Positions 47,011-59,788 of a stretch of 64,000 nucleotides of DNA are shown piece after piece. Origin of the DNA: Daphnia pulex (lineage: Eukaryota; Arthropoda; Branchiopoda; Diplostraca; Daphniidae); NCBI RefSeq assembly GCF_021134715.1, contig NC_060022.1:1121001-1185000 (forward strand), read 5' to 3'. The translations under genes were made by a program, and so were the position numbers. The notes under the pieces are model-generated. The model ran no database searches and had not been told where the DNA came from. It saw only the letters and a list, made by a program, of their open reading frames with translations. Every line of letters begins with the position of its first letter. The first letter of the stretch is position 1.

Positions 47011-47581
47011 TTAAGCGGCCTGAACAACAACGGAATCAGCGGCCTCGACCGGCTTCACTTCAGCGGCCGGCTTCACCGGCTCATCAGCGGCCAGGGGAAG
47101 GAGTCCGTACCCGGGGTACACCAAAGGAGATCCGACGCCGTACGGGTAAGCGCCATATGCGTAAGTGGATGGATAAAGGTACGGAGAAGGTAGGGCGACG
47201 GATTCGACCTTCTTGGCCTCGGTGGTCGCCTTACTGATTTCAACGGGGTTGATCAATGGGTATGGGGCAAAGGGGAAAAAAGGGTTGACGAAAGGCAAGG
47301 CAGTTTCGACCTTCTTGGACTCAACGGCTTTCACGTCAGCAGCAACGGGGTTGACCAGCTGGAATGGAGCGGGATAAGGTAGAACATGCTGGACGTAAGG
47401 CAGGCTGTTGACTGTGTAGGCGAAATTGGCACCCTGCTGGCGATTGTAAACGATTCCAGCATCAACGACGGCCAGGGCCAAAACTGCTGCAACAATCTGC
47501 TTACATATAAAAATGAAGGAATTAAAAACGACAATGATTTAAGTCTAGAATTGGATTGAGATTTTGACTCACGAATTTCAT
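47011..47581 (-). CDS. Small secreted Val/Pro/Ala-rich protein, cluster gene 7
   Basis: Function not recognised. Exon 1 (47573-47581) encodes MKF with a GTGAGT donor; exon 2 is 47011-47496; 164 residues. IVAAVLALAVVDAG completes the signal peptide. The shared motif is YNRQQGANFAYTVNSLP. The rest alternates Pro/Tyr-rich hydrophobic stretches with KKVE-containing spacers (VESKKVETALPF and TEAKKVESVALP are an internal repeat), ending in EVKPVEAADSVVVQAA. It is probably an extracellular structural protein. It is the first gene of the cluster in transcription order; each gene has its own TATA box, so this is not an operon. Confidence 0.83.
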
Positions 47582-47645
47582 GATGACTTCGATGATCACA
47601 GCAACTCTGAAGAATCTGGTGCTTGTTGATGTGAATTCGCCAAGC

Positions 47646-47653
47646 TTTTATAG
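47646..47653 (-). promoter_or_regulatory. TATA box, cluster gene 7
   Basis: On the minus strand this reads CTATAAAA, about 65 bases before the ATG. Confidence 0.7.
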
Positions 47654-50150
47654 TGACGTCCCAGCACGAAGCCAAGTTGGCGAAAACTTTTGTTTTATTT
47701 TCTACCCGACAGCGAATTAGACGCGAAGGATGTATATCCCCAATTTGCACTTGTTGCCAGTATAGTAATAGCGAAGATGGGTGTGGTTCCTCTTTTGTCC
47801 AAATAAGGGAATAGTTACACGTGCTGCTAGGTTTTACCCTCAATGACATTGGCGTTGAAACGACGGTCGGTTGCCATGGGGAAACAACCGTTAATCCATA
47901 TTGTAAACGACAATGTTTGAATTTGCGCAAGAGAGGAAATAACGTATAGGCATCAGAAGAATTATGAATAAGGGCTCCGCATTTGAAGTCAATAACCTTT
48001 GCTGAACTGCTGGAGACAGAAATTCATATCTATACGTATTTCTTGAGCTCTAAATGGCCGTCTTTTTCACTCATGGCCAAGGTCAGAGCACAAGAGCGAC
48101 GTATTGCGGATGAGTCCACAACTTTTATTTATTCTTTTCAACATTTTTATTTTCTTCCTATTTGGTTTTGCCAAAAAACCTGACAGGACTATCTTTGGGC
48201 GTTGGCCATCACCGTGCCCTGAGGAGGACCGCCAGCAGAAAACTCACCTTCACTTCCATTATCTCCTCTCTTTTCTATTCCCCCATCTCGATTTTCTTTT
48301 GAAATTTGTAACTGGTTCATATCGTCCGAAATAAACACTTCAGTCGGAGAAGAGATGCTTCAATCCTCAATGTTTTGACACGGAGCATCTAATTTGGGAG
48401 TGGGATATTATAAGCGATACTTTTGAAAGGCTTTTTTTAAAGAGCTCTTCGTTTAGGATCTAACGCTTACATATACCGATGCATCGCGAAGTCTGTCGGC
48501 GAAATAATCGGAGCTCCTGTAAGTAGAAGAATATCTGCCGCAACTGGAATGACTGGCCGAAAGGATTTTCTTCCAGTTCATTCTGTGAAATGTTCAGTCA
48601 TCGTGAAAATGATGCGTAAACATAGACATTTTGCCGGTAACTAATGAGATGATTCAAACAGGTGAATATACGGGAGCAGAATAATGGAGGAACTAGAAGA
48701 ATTTCAAGGCCAATCTCTTGAAGCCAAAATCGCAATCTCTTGTTTAAAAAATGTATACGTATGCAATCGGGAAATGCCATTCAGAAATATATGAATTCAA
48801 GATAAAGGCGATTTATACATTATCATTTAAGATAAAAGGAAAATTCAGTCACTGAAACGTTTTATTTTTAAAGAAAAATTAAACAAGAAGCTCAAAATCT
48901 TCCCACACCCAAAAGTAGACAAGAATGACCAATCCCTTTCTTAGACTTATTCTCATGTGGGTGTTTTTTCTTTTTGCGCTGTTGACCGCGCGGCGATCGT
49001 GACAAGTAAGGAAAAACAAATTCTTTTAACCGAACTCTTTCGATGAACTCTTCTCACTGCCGTTAGTTTTTCGGTTTTTTCCTTATGCGCCGTCACCCGA
49101 TGGCCTTGAAGACGGCTGCAGGTATAAGCACATGTGTGTGGTGATTGCATATTACAAAGACCTAATTGCGCAGCCGGAGATCGCTTATAATTATTTTCTG
49201 TTCGGTTTGGGTTAGGTTATTATCACGTTGTCGTTAATAGTCTTTAAAATTTATTGATTTCTTTTTCTTTTCAATTTTTCGCTTCTCGTTTAATAGTTCT
49301 TTTGAACTTTTGGGTTTTTATGTGCTCATTAAATGATGCGCATAATGAGCGCTCTGCAGAATGAAATAGAAAAACGATTGAACATTTTTAGCCAGAAGCC
49401 CCCCGCCTTATAACCCATTCGGAGCACTGCTGACGCGGTAGCGGTGGCATCCTCCGGCCCTGTCGTTCTCATTTTCTCACGCTACACCAACGACTCTGAA
49501 CGAGGATAGCTTATTAATTCTAAACTATAATCTGCGAATGGAAATCAATTTTCGGTCCTGCTGGTACGAGAGTAGCAAGTTGGCATTTCCTTTATGAACT
49601 GCTGATAATAATGCTCTCTGCTGGCGCAACGGGTTATTCCACATTGTTAGTCGCCTATTCATCGGTCAACGCTCGTATGTTTTCACAAAGAGTCTACCTT
49701 ACATTCGTTTTATCGTATCGTATAAGAATAATTCGTTTTGGTCGTCCTGTTTATCTCATCCGTGTGTAATGGTGGCAGTAGGGGTACAGTCGATTGTGAA
49801 ACCGGCCAAAATGAAAACAAATAAACAGCAAAGTCTATTTTTTTTTTTAATTTATCTTTTGAAAACCCTGGCGGCAAAAGAGGCACGAGGCGGTGGATGA
49901 ACGCTGAAGACTCTGAAGAGGAGAAAGATGGAGAGAGGGTGGGGTGGGTGGGAGAAGATTCGGAGGGCAGACGAAAGTAGAAAAGAAGTAAAAAGCCCTT
50001 GAACTTGAAGCGAAAGACCGTCAGTCGACAAGAGTCGTCTACCTGGAGCTGGTGCTGCAAAACTCGTCACAGGTGTATACACAAAAAAGACTACCGCAAT
50101 AGCAATCAGAACAATCTCGCCAGACCTTAACAAACAAACGCAGAATCAAC
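47654..50150. other. Intergenic DNA between divergent genes
   Basis: This separates cluster gene 7 (minus) from the long cuticle gene (plus), so both upstream regions lie here. A purine-rich strip at about 49890-49990 precedes the cuticle gene leader. I see no gene. Confidence 0.5.
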
Positions 50151-53100
50151 ATGGGAGTCTGCAGGGTAAGTCATCTCATCTACAAATTACATTTAGTCGT
50201 ACAAACTAGAATAACATTTGTGACACCGATATACTTACGTTTCAGGTTATTCTATTGGCGATGTTGATGGCCTGCTTGGTGGCCGGAGTTCCTCTTCCCA
50301 GCGAGAATCCAGCATCCGCCCAACAGGATCCAGTCGAAGCCCGGGAAGATCCCGACTTAACTGTCCACCGAGTGAGTTTTCTGAAATTTTAATTCTTCCC
50401 TATCTTCCGACGATATCTGCAACATCACCAATTTTTATTTTCTTTCTTTCTTCCACTCAAGTTGGATGCCGATGAAGCCATTCCAGCGGCTGAAATTGCG
50501 GCTGACATTGCTGCCCAATCGGAGATTTTCAGCGGCGATAACGTCGCAGCGGTAGATGTAAGTCTTGCACAGCTTCTTCTTTTTTTCTTCTTTTTTACCT
50601 ATAGCTTTATAGTTGTCAGATGTACTTGGGAATCGATAAGATCGTTTTTTTCTTCTCAGAGCTGAATGACGCGCTTGTTAGCCTGGCTTTTGTCCGCTTC
50701 GTTATTATCAGCTCAAAAAAAGAAAAAGAAAAAAGGACTTTAACCTTTTGACGGCTGACAGGAACTGGCTGTATACATTTTATTTCTATTTCTCAAGTCC
50801 CTCAAGACCTTGACTCTTCTTTTGAGAGGCTCATTAAGAATTCTGTCGACTCCTCTGTCGTTTTCCCTTCTAGTCTTTGCCACTATCTGTCAGTCGTCAA
50901 CACCAGCCCCCCAACGGTAAAAATGTCGACTTCCCTGCTGGGTGTGTGTTTTTTTTTCGGTTTCGACACAGGTGAACATGATGAAATCGGCTCGATAAGT
51001 TGAGCCGTGTTATCGCGTACCATCGCCGTTAATTTTTTATGGTACGACTCTGCAATTAAAAGTGATGGATGGGTATACTATTATTGGGAGTTCCCTTATA
51101 GAGAACAAAAGTAAAATTAGCTTTTTTCTAAAAATGTTATCACAAATCTTAGTAGTTCATAAACGGTGACGACATGATCTGATCATCTGGGCCGTTCTCA
51201 ATAACATTTTCGTTCTTACCGGGTCGTTTTTTTGTTTGTCTGTAGAGAAACGTACCAACTAGTGTTCGGCAATTCGGAGTGGCCGTTCCGGAGTTGAAAC
51301 TCAGTCATTTCCAGAGGTTCGATGATGAGGGCCGCTACAGTTTCGGCTACGCTTATCCCGAACAGGTTCGCATGGAATCCCGTTCCGAAGACGGAGTCGT
51401 CACTGGATCTTACTTCTACACAGACCCCAATGGCGTTCACAATCAGGTTTGTTAATTATCTTTTTTTTTAACATATATCCACACGACCTCAGGCGAAAGC
51501 CAAAAGAAGAGGTCAATAAACGAAGCAAAAGCGTTTTCCGCTTTTATTTTTCGTTCGTAAAAGTTGTATAATTTGTAACGGATTGAATAGAGGGCGCGGG
51601 AATTCCGGGCGGAATTTTGTTTTTGTTCTTTTATCAACCGCGGAGGTCACACGCAAAGTTTGTTGAAAAGGAGACGTAATCACTGCGGGGTGTTTCTTAA
51701 TCCTTATGGTATACCTGTCCTCGTATACCATTCTCTACGGGTGTTTAAGCGCTGCCAGCCTGTATTTCGTTCAACCGCAACTCTCGGGGAATATACAATC
51801 ATTTCGGGCCTCTCTATAGAATGATGATGCAGTGCATAAAAATATCAAACATATCGAACGCTCGAGGCTAGACGATTTCACACGCTTGCCAGAGAACAAT
51901 CGAAAGGATACGGGCTGGTTTTCCCTGAAATTCACCCAAACTCCCAATTTTGGTTTGTTTAAATTATCTTGACTCAACGCTAACAATTCGCTTATTCATC
52001 GACGAAACAGGTTCAGTATTTGGCGGATGGCGATGGATTCCGCGTTGCTGCCAACAACTTGCCCGTCTTTTATCCCGGAGAGCAACCCAAGGACACGCCC
52101 GAGGTTGAGGAAGCCAAGCGCAAACATCTCGAGACTTGGGCCGCCATCGCCAAACAAAACAATAAGGCACAAAGTAATTGCGCAATCCCAATCGATTCAT
52201 TTCCCTTTTGAAAAAAAAATTAAAAAATTAAATTAAATTCTAAACAAAAAATTATTTGATTACTTAGTCGCAAAGGAAGAGGCCATCAGGAGGGTCGAAG
52301 CTGCCACTAACGTTGAAGACAATCGCGAAGCTGTCATCACCGATGCCCTAGAGGCGGATGAAGTTGAGTCTGCCATGGAACTGTTCCGCCCGGACTCTGC
52401 ATCCAAGATCGAACAAGATTCCGCATTGGAGAAACAGCCGTCCATCAAGCCCCTTGACCCTGACGTCACCATCGATGAAGAGAAACAGGCCGTCATTACC
52501 GAGCAGGATGAGGACATCAACGCCGGAATCTTTGACAGCGATGCCGAGCCCATCCGGCTGTTGGCCCAGGTCTACGCCAAACACGTCCAGGCCAACGCCG
52601 AACCGCCGCAGGTCATCGAGCGTCCGGCTGGTTTCCATCCGCAGAATATTTTGCTACCCGTCGGATTCGACCTGTTCAGCCGCGACGACGGAACAGACGG
52701 TCGAGATGCCGTTGAAATCACCAATCCGGAATTCATCGACCTTCGAGCCTTCTTCACCAGCCGCACCCGCAACCAAATGCCCCAGATCGTCCTCCGCGCT
52801 GAAGAGAAAATGGTGAAACCGTCGAAATTCGACGACAACATCACGGAAGATCTCCTCACTTCGGTGGAGCCCAATCCGGCCGAATTGGACTTTGACGGCG
52901 AGTTCGTCGCGCCCAATGAGTTGTACAACTATTACTTCAACATTGCCAACGGCGGTGATGAGCAGACCAGTCCTTTGGTGGCTATTCCTCTGAATCGCGA
53001 GACACTGGAAAAGTTGCCCGAATCTTTGCAATTGGCTCTGAACGGAATGGGCGCCATTGACGGCCACCACAACGCCCAGTCGATGCCCAGCCAGCAGGTC

Positions 53101-53334
53101 CGATTGAATCAGCAATTGCTGAATCAGCAGAGGTTCGCCAGCAACTTCTACAACTACCAGCAGCCTTACTATTCGCCATACTCTTCATTCTATTCCCCTT
53201 ATTACCATTACCGCCAAACGGCCGCCCAGTATAATCCTTACAGCAATTACCACATGTCCCCTTATAGACGCATGCCTTCAGTAAGGCCCTATTCGCCAAA
53301 CCCATACCATTACAACCCGTATTATTCTTACTAA
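50151..53334 (+). CDS. Long acidic RR cuticle protein with Tyr-rich C-terminus
   Basis: Chitin-binding extracellular protein. Six exons: 50151-50165 (MGVCR), 50246-50371, 50462-50557, 51246-51446, 52011-52173 and 52268-53334, all in phase, 555 residues. The signal peptide is MGVCRVILLAMLMACLVAGVP. The chitin_bind_4 domain (about residues 110-175) contains GRYSFGYAYPEQVRMESR, GSYFYTDPNGVHNQVQYLAD and GFRVAANNLP, split between two exons by a 564-bp intron. After it comes about 280 residues of acidic, helix-prone sequence, unusual for the family. The last 90 residues are rich in Gln, Asn and Tyr (QQPYYSPYSSFYSPYYHYR), suggesting cross-linking through tyrosines; that is an inference. Most RR proteins are 100-250 residues, so this one is long. 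A poly(A) signal lies at 53674-53679. Confidence 0.9.
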
Positions 53335-54108
53335 TTTGATATAATTAGTTGCAATTATGCGAATTTTTCGATGGCATTTAAATTATTTCCCATCGTCTGG
53401 CCAGGGCGTGGTCAGGCCAAGGTTTCTTTTACGGGGGGTGGGGCATTTTGTTTTCAAGCTTCTTTGACACACTGTTTGTTATAAATGATGTAATTGGGGT
53501 TGGTTGTTGTTTAGAATATTCCTTGGTATTATCAAATAATTGGACGAATAATTATGCAACAACAATACAATCCTCAATCGAATTGTTTCTTTTTTCTACT
53601 CATTGTCTATGAACGTGACGCAATCGTTTGCCAATTAAGTAACGAATTAACGATCAATCATTGTTATAATACTAATAAAAGTTCAAATCTTTTAACATTC
53701 TTCAACCTTTACCATTAGAAAGTTAAACACTCGTTACTTAGAAAGTTAACAACTCGTTGTCACTCGACATTTCCATAAAATATTTTCCTATCAAAACTAA
53801 CTATACTACGACATTTTGTTGAAGTTGCTAATAATTATTTGTATTAATTTAGATTTACTGAATTATTGCTGTTAATTAATTTTGAATGGAGTAAACTTTA
53901 TCGTATCATTCGTTTATGGTGATGTCCAGCATAACTGAGAATTACAACAGAATGTTGTTTGAATTATTATTTTTTAAAACTTATATTAAATTTTAAGGTG
54001 ACCAATCGATCATTGCAACTAGTTTCAAATTAATTATTTAAGAATTCTAGAAAAGGAATTTGTTTTTCGTTGTGCATGAGTTGATTTGTTAAAAATAATT
54101 TAAATGGG
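53335..54108. other. 3' regions of two convergent cuticle genes
   Basis: AT-rich spacer between convergent stop codons. AATAAA at 53674-53679 on the plus strand fits the end of the long cuticle gene. Nothing else is recognised. Confidence 0.55.
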
Positions 54109-55072
54109 TCAATTGAGCGTGTAACGAGTGCTCGCAAGCTTGTGGAAACGATTCGGCTGTTTGAAGATGATGGGCGGTTCCCCCGGAAGTTGTTCAACAA
54201 CAATCCGGCGATCCTCTACGGGGTCTGTTGGTGGTAAGGCGACGGGCGGAGGAAAAGCCGCTCGAGTCTGACGTCGTTGCGGAAGATCCGGAACGTCAAT
54301 TTTGGGAAAGACGAATCGAAAGTTGCTGTCGAGTGCCTGAGAGGCGGGCAGAAATCCACCGGACCTGAAATAATCAGCCGCGTCGATGGAAACAGACTCT
54401 TTTTCGTCGTCAACTATCGGCTGTTTGGGCAAGACGAGGACAGTTTTCAATTTGTCTTCAGCGTCATCGACTATGAACGGCTCGTCGACCAGCGCGACCG
54501 TCTCGGTAACGGTGGTAAGGGGCGTATCCGTGACGGGCTCCAAGGAGCCGCTGCCTTCTCCTTCTTCGCTGGGCTCGAGAGTCGTCGGCGGCGGGAATGT
54601 GACTGGAATAATTTCTTCGATGGCCGAAAAGCCGAGATTGTCGACCGCTCCGTATTTGACACGGATGGGTTTACCATCGGCCCTCATGTAGCCATAATAG
54701 CCGGCCACGGTGCCATTAGGGAAACGCCTTTCAGCTCGGAATTGGTCGTCCGTATCGTAGCCGAATCTGTTTAGCGCGTGATTCCGGTGCGTATAGAGGA
54801 GGAAAAAAAACAAAAAATAAAAAACAAAATTTGTTAGAAACGCTAAAAATAAACGGCGAAATAATTACGGGCAACTAAACGAACCGGAATGAGCTGCTGC
54901 CCAACAGCAAGGTCAACTGATTGGGTCCGGCAACGTAAGTTATGGCTGGCGGCTTCTTAATGGGCTGCGATTTGCATACGTCGCTCGACATCAGCAGGAC
55001 CAGCAGAGCCCAGCAGACGGCGACGACCGATGTCGGAAAAGTTCCTCTCCGTTGACGATAAGCCTTTGGCAT
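54109..55072 (-). CDS. Atypical RR-type chitin-binding cuticle protein
   Basis: Two coding exons: 54885-55072 and 54109-54766, joined in phase 2 at the GTTCGT donor, 281 residues. I chose this join because it rebuilds the chitin_bind_4 core SSSFRFGYDTDDQFRAERRF without a break; the longer open frames on each side run into the intron. The N-terminus (MPKAYRQRRG, then a hydrophobic stretch VVAVCWALLVLLMSS) is a signal peptide or signal anchor. The RR-like domain (about residues 58-108) continues with NGTVAGYYGYMRADGKPIRV and YGAVDNLGFSA. The remainder is Pro/Thr/Glu-rich and acidic, with an NRFHKLASTRYTLN end. The domain near the N-terminus and the acidic tail recall the neighbouring long cuticle gene. 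A further non-coding 5' exon is possible. Confidence 0.82.
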
Positions 55073-55290
55073 TTTCTCCCGTCGCCACAGCACCAAAAAG
55101 AAGAAGAAGAAAAAAATCCGACGGGAGACACCATTATTTGTACATATAACGAAATATATGCAAATTCTCAATATTATTCTTTACGTGTTATGTCCACACA
55201 GTTTGTATAATAATAACAGCAATATTGTGGCGCTAAGAAAAACCTTACCATCGGGATTTGATGATTTCGTTAACTTATTCTCGCAGGATA

Positions 55291-55308
55291 ACACACACAC
55301 ACACACAC
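55291..55308. repeat. (AC)n microsatellite
   Basis: Nine AC units upstream of the atypical RR gene. Confidence 0.9.
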
Positions 55309-56041
55309 CCGGGAGAACTTGTGGGTTATTATTGCTCGGTGTTAACAGTTGCGTTGAAACGTTTGTTCACTTTTGTGAGTCGCTTTTTACGACGTTTGGC
55401 AGCAGCAGCAGCAACAGCAATCCGGTCAAGAACGTGTCACAGCCCGTGACGTTCGACTTAAGATGAAAATGATAAAGAAAAAATCCACACGCATATAATT
55501 TTAACAAACACTGTAACGATATCTTTTCGTCGGGATTTTCTGGTTGTGAACGTTTGCCAAACGAATGGAAATGAAAAAGATGATCGTTTTATATATATAT
55601 TTTCACCTGTTGTCGCCTTTTTGGGGGGCGGCCAATAAGGAATCAAGAATGGGGAGGAAATAAATCCACCTGTGGGAGATGACGACGACGACGGAAGCGC
55701 CTGCTGCAACACTGATCCCCGCCTGATGCTGGACGGACGGACTGCCAACTTGTAACTAAACGAGACGAGGAAGACAAACAAGCCAAGTCCTGCTGTAGTA
55801 TTGACGACTTGGAAGAGAGACAAGACACATATGCCAGGGGGGAGTTGGAAGCCCATCACCCCACCCGCCGGATTGCACCTTTTACCTGGATGACTGTTGT
55901 TGCTGCTGCTGCACAGCACAACAAAAGGTGGAAATGATTCCCTCAAGCCAATGTCCTGTTGACCTTGCGGAGTTGAGTGCGTTTCTGGGCTCCCTCCCAT
56001 ACAAGGAATATAAAAGAAACAAAAGAATCTACACACATACC

Positions 56042-56063
56042 CACACACACACACACACACACA
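56042..56063. repeat. (CA)n microsatellite
   Basis: Eleven dinucleotide units, preceded by an imperfect ACACATACC stretch. Confidence 0.9.
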
Positions 56064-59000
56064 ACTTGGACAGTTACAGACAACAACAACAAGAAGGAAC
56101 CAAAAAATAGAAGAAGAAGACATCTTACGAAATGGAAGGACCTCGGGCGGCTTGTATACATTTCCCGGCTGGAAAATGCACCCGCTGTGTCCTGGCGAAA
56201 ACCACATCAAAGTGTCGGCTCAGGTCACAAACAAAGTTATCCATTTCTAGCCTATACCTTGGATCTTTAGCTATGAGGGTGGATGGCCATTATAGCAGTT
56301 TAAAATGAGGGTCAATCTAATCCCGTTTTCTAAAAATGTCTGGCGGCGGTCGATTCGTCAAATTTCTTCTTAATAACAAGAAATGAATGAATTATATGGC
56401 ATTGACCCGTTTCATCCACCCCAGTGGGAATCGCATTTTCTTTTTTTTTTTTTTTTTTAAATCATTAAACGCGCAAAAGTAGATTAGAGGGAAAAAAAAG
56501 GGAAAGGAGTCTTTTTGGCTTTTTCATCCGGCCAAAATCTTCTTTTAATGATGGCACATATTCTACACTTAGAGAGTCCCGGCTGCAGCAGCAGCAGCAT
56601 CTGTTTAATGCGCTCATTTTCGTTGCAATCAGTTCTGTCTGTGTCTGTGTGTATAATGAAAGGCCGAGCGAAAATTTATTTAGTATTTCATCCGCCCGAT
56701 TATGTGATTAAATCCCTTTTCTTCCACACGTCCATTTGGTTGTTGTTCGCAATTTCAAAAGTATTGCTCTCCTCGGTCCCTCGTTTGTTACTTTTCTCGT
56801 CTTTCACTTTTTGGGGAATACATTTAACAGTATACGCATGTGTGTATAATATATAAGCGCATAAGCTATGCATCCATATGTCGTCTTCTCTCTCTGATAT
56901 GCAAATTTCTATTTGGAGTTTGGAAATCGGAATTCTAGATCTTTTTTCTTTCTTACCCGGAACGTTAGTTTTATTTGCAGCATTTCAAAAACGCTTTCGA
57001 AACACGGCGGGTAAAGATTTGTACGTTTTTATTTCAAAGAAGGCGTCGATCAATTGCACCAATGGCGTGGCAGACGGAAATATGTGACTCTTTTGTGTCT
57101 GACGTGTGTTTTGTTTGTTTTATTCCCACAGAATTTGCAGCGGTCAAATTGAACCGCAAAACGTGATAAATGCAAACTGTCAGCAAATGGAAAGTACGGC
57201 CATTGTGTACGGCGCTAGACAAAGAGAAAAGAGCTCGTTCATCGTCTAAATTCAATTGGCGAGGGCTGCAACTGATTTGCCAGAAAGAAAAGAAAAGAAA
57301 AAAAAAAAGGATCGTCTCCGATAAGGACGCGCGTGCATCTTGTCTTGGCAGTTGACGGATACGAGGAGAAAGGGACGCAACTTGTCTCCCCCCCCCCCCC
57401 TCAAACAATTTTCATACACCTTTCATTCAACCCTGTCTATATGATGCATACGGCGTGTAAGATAAATGTATAAGTTGATTTGCTGCATTTGTCACGCGGC
57501 CGGCGCACGTCACGGGACGATTCAACCGAAAGACGTTGACTTTAGACCCTACAGACACAGCGGCGGGTGGAAAGAAGAAGAATTTCAAAATAAAAAAAGG
57601 TTGAAAGTCACGAAAGTGAGAGGACAGAGCGCTCAGCAACTTTCGAAAAAAAGACAATCAACTGCATATTAAAAATAAAACGATATGTGCAAAATCCTCT
57701 TTGGCGTAATATATTACGGAGAAATGGGCACTGGTGGTTATTACATAATCCATCTTTTGATCGCATCCCCCCCTCAAACATTTTGGCGATGGCTTTCAAC
57801 TCTAATATCCACATAACCTTTTTTTTTTAATGGCAAACCTTACGCAATGGCGTATAAACCAATCCGACACGCTGGTCGCCGATCAATCCATAAAATGACC
57901 CGTTTTTAAAGCTACCGACGAATTAATTAGACATAGTTGCCAGGAAAGAACCGTGAAACGTGATAGATAATGAAGTCATCAAGAGTATTTAGAATATAAT
58001 GAGAAAGTTGGGAGGGGGGGAGTTCGTGAAAAAGATTTGCATTCGGCCGAACTAAAAGGGGGGCGCGCACAAACACGGGAATCACGTCGTGAGCTCTGCT
58101 GCTGTTTTGTTATTTCTCCATTCGGCGTTGGCGACTTTCTTATTAAATCAAATGCGACGGCGGAGAAGAAGGAAATTTTTTTTCACGAGATGCTGTTGTT
58201 GTTGTTGTTTGAAAGAAACAAGAAATAATTGCAGCTGCCGCGCTTGACGTCGTGAGCCATTTTTTTCTGAACGACCGACCGGCCCGGCCGCGATTGAAGA
58301 AATTTCTCATCTTTCCTTCCTCTATAATATTAATATCTGTCTGTGTATGTATGTGTGTATACTGTGTATAGATAGATGAAATGATGGTGTATAATTAGCC
58401 GGATGAAACTTGCTGATGGCGTGCTGTTATTTCTATCCCTCCGTTCAGCACGTTTTTTTGACTGGCTGGCATCTAGTACCTCCGCGGCAGTTACATTCCC
58501 ACAGCGGGGCGGTTAGCAGTTGGCAAGGTTAAAGCAACAACAACAACATCCCAGAGCACTCACCTTATGCACATTCAAGAAAAAAGCAAAAGGAAAGTGA
58601 ACACATCCATAATTCGACGGGGCTCTTTTGATTGATACAATAAGATTATCGACAGGGAGGAAATGATTGCCGATGGTGCGTTATGGGGTAGAGCGGCTGA
58701 TTTTCTTATTCCGACGACGACGGCAAGGTTACATGGAAGGCGAGGAACTCTACGGGAAATGATCGTCACGATTCCCCCCCCCCCCAAAAGAAATCCATCC
58801 CTTTGGCGAAATAATAATATCATGTCCATCTAACGCCAAGGCCCATATATTCAACTGGCTGTGCGCTGTCTGTCTGTGTGTGCTACATACGTCTGCGCAC
58901 ATGGATGAATGATCTATCTGCTAGATCCTGGCGAGTTATTTCGCCTTTTTTTTTATCATATCCGCCATCCCCCCAGTGTATGCCATGTCATTTGATATGT

Positions 59001-59766
59001 TTGATGTTCTTCTGCTAAATTATTCTGTTCCGGCTACGCGATATTGTTATTATTGTGATTCCTTTTTCTCGCGAGCGCGACCGTCTGTTATCCCCCCAGC
59101 AAACACACACCAGACAATGAATGAAGAATGGAAAGGCAGTGTTCACATATCACAAATGGCGTGCGCGTATATAAATGTCACAGCTCACGGCGAGAGAGAA
59201 GAGCTGGGTTGCTAGCACTAGCTCATAAGGGCTTTCATCTGAGACCAAACTCGATAGGAATCGGAGCCATACGCACACAGCATTCGCTGTGGCGTATAAT
59301 ATTACGCAATAAAAAATATCGTCCGACCAGAGACGAAAAAGAAAAATACCAAAAAGGGTCTGCGAACCCGGAGTAAAATATCATCACACGCCATATAGAC
59401 AATATCAAGTAAAAAAGAAAAAGAACACAATCATTATTATATCCAGACAGGCGACAGGCGGGCGAGAAAAAGGTCCGTTCATCTCCTCCGGGAAAAAGAA
59501 TTTCACATCATCATTATTCGCATCTCCTATCGCTCACACGTGAACTTGCAGGACGGTCATTTGTTTGAAAAATAGTGATGGCTAATTCGGCCAATCCGTC
59601 CTTATATTACTAACATGAATTCCTATACTAATACGTGAAAATGTACATAATCACAGGTCCGGCGAGAAGAGGATGAATGAGCAATGAGTGAAAGGTGCTG
59701 CACTGGCTCAAAGGAAGTCGTGTGCTGTGTTGTTGTTTGTCCGATATTTAGGACGAAGACGAATAA

Positions 59767-59788
59767 GAGAGAGAGAGAGTGTGTGTGT
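59767..59788. repeat. (GA)n-(GT)n compound microsatellite
   Basis: A run of GA directly followed by a run of GT. Confidence 0.85.
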
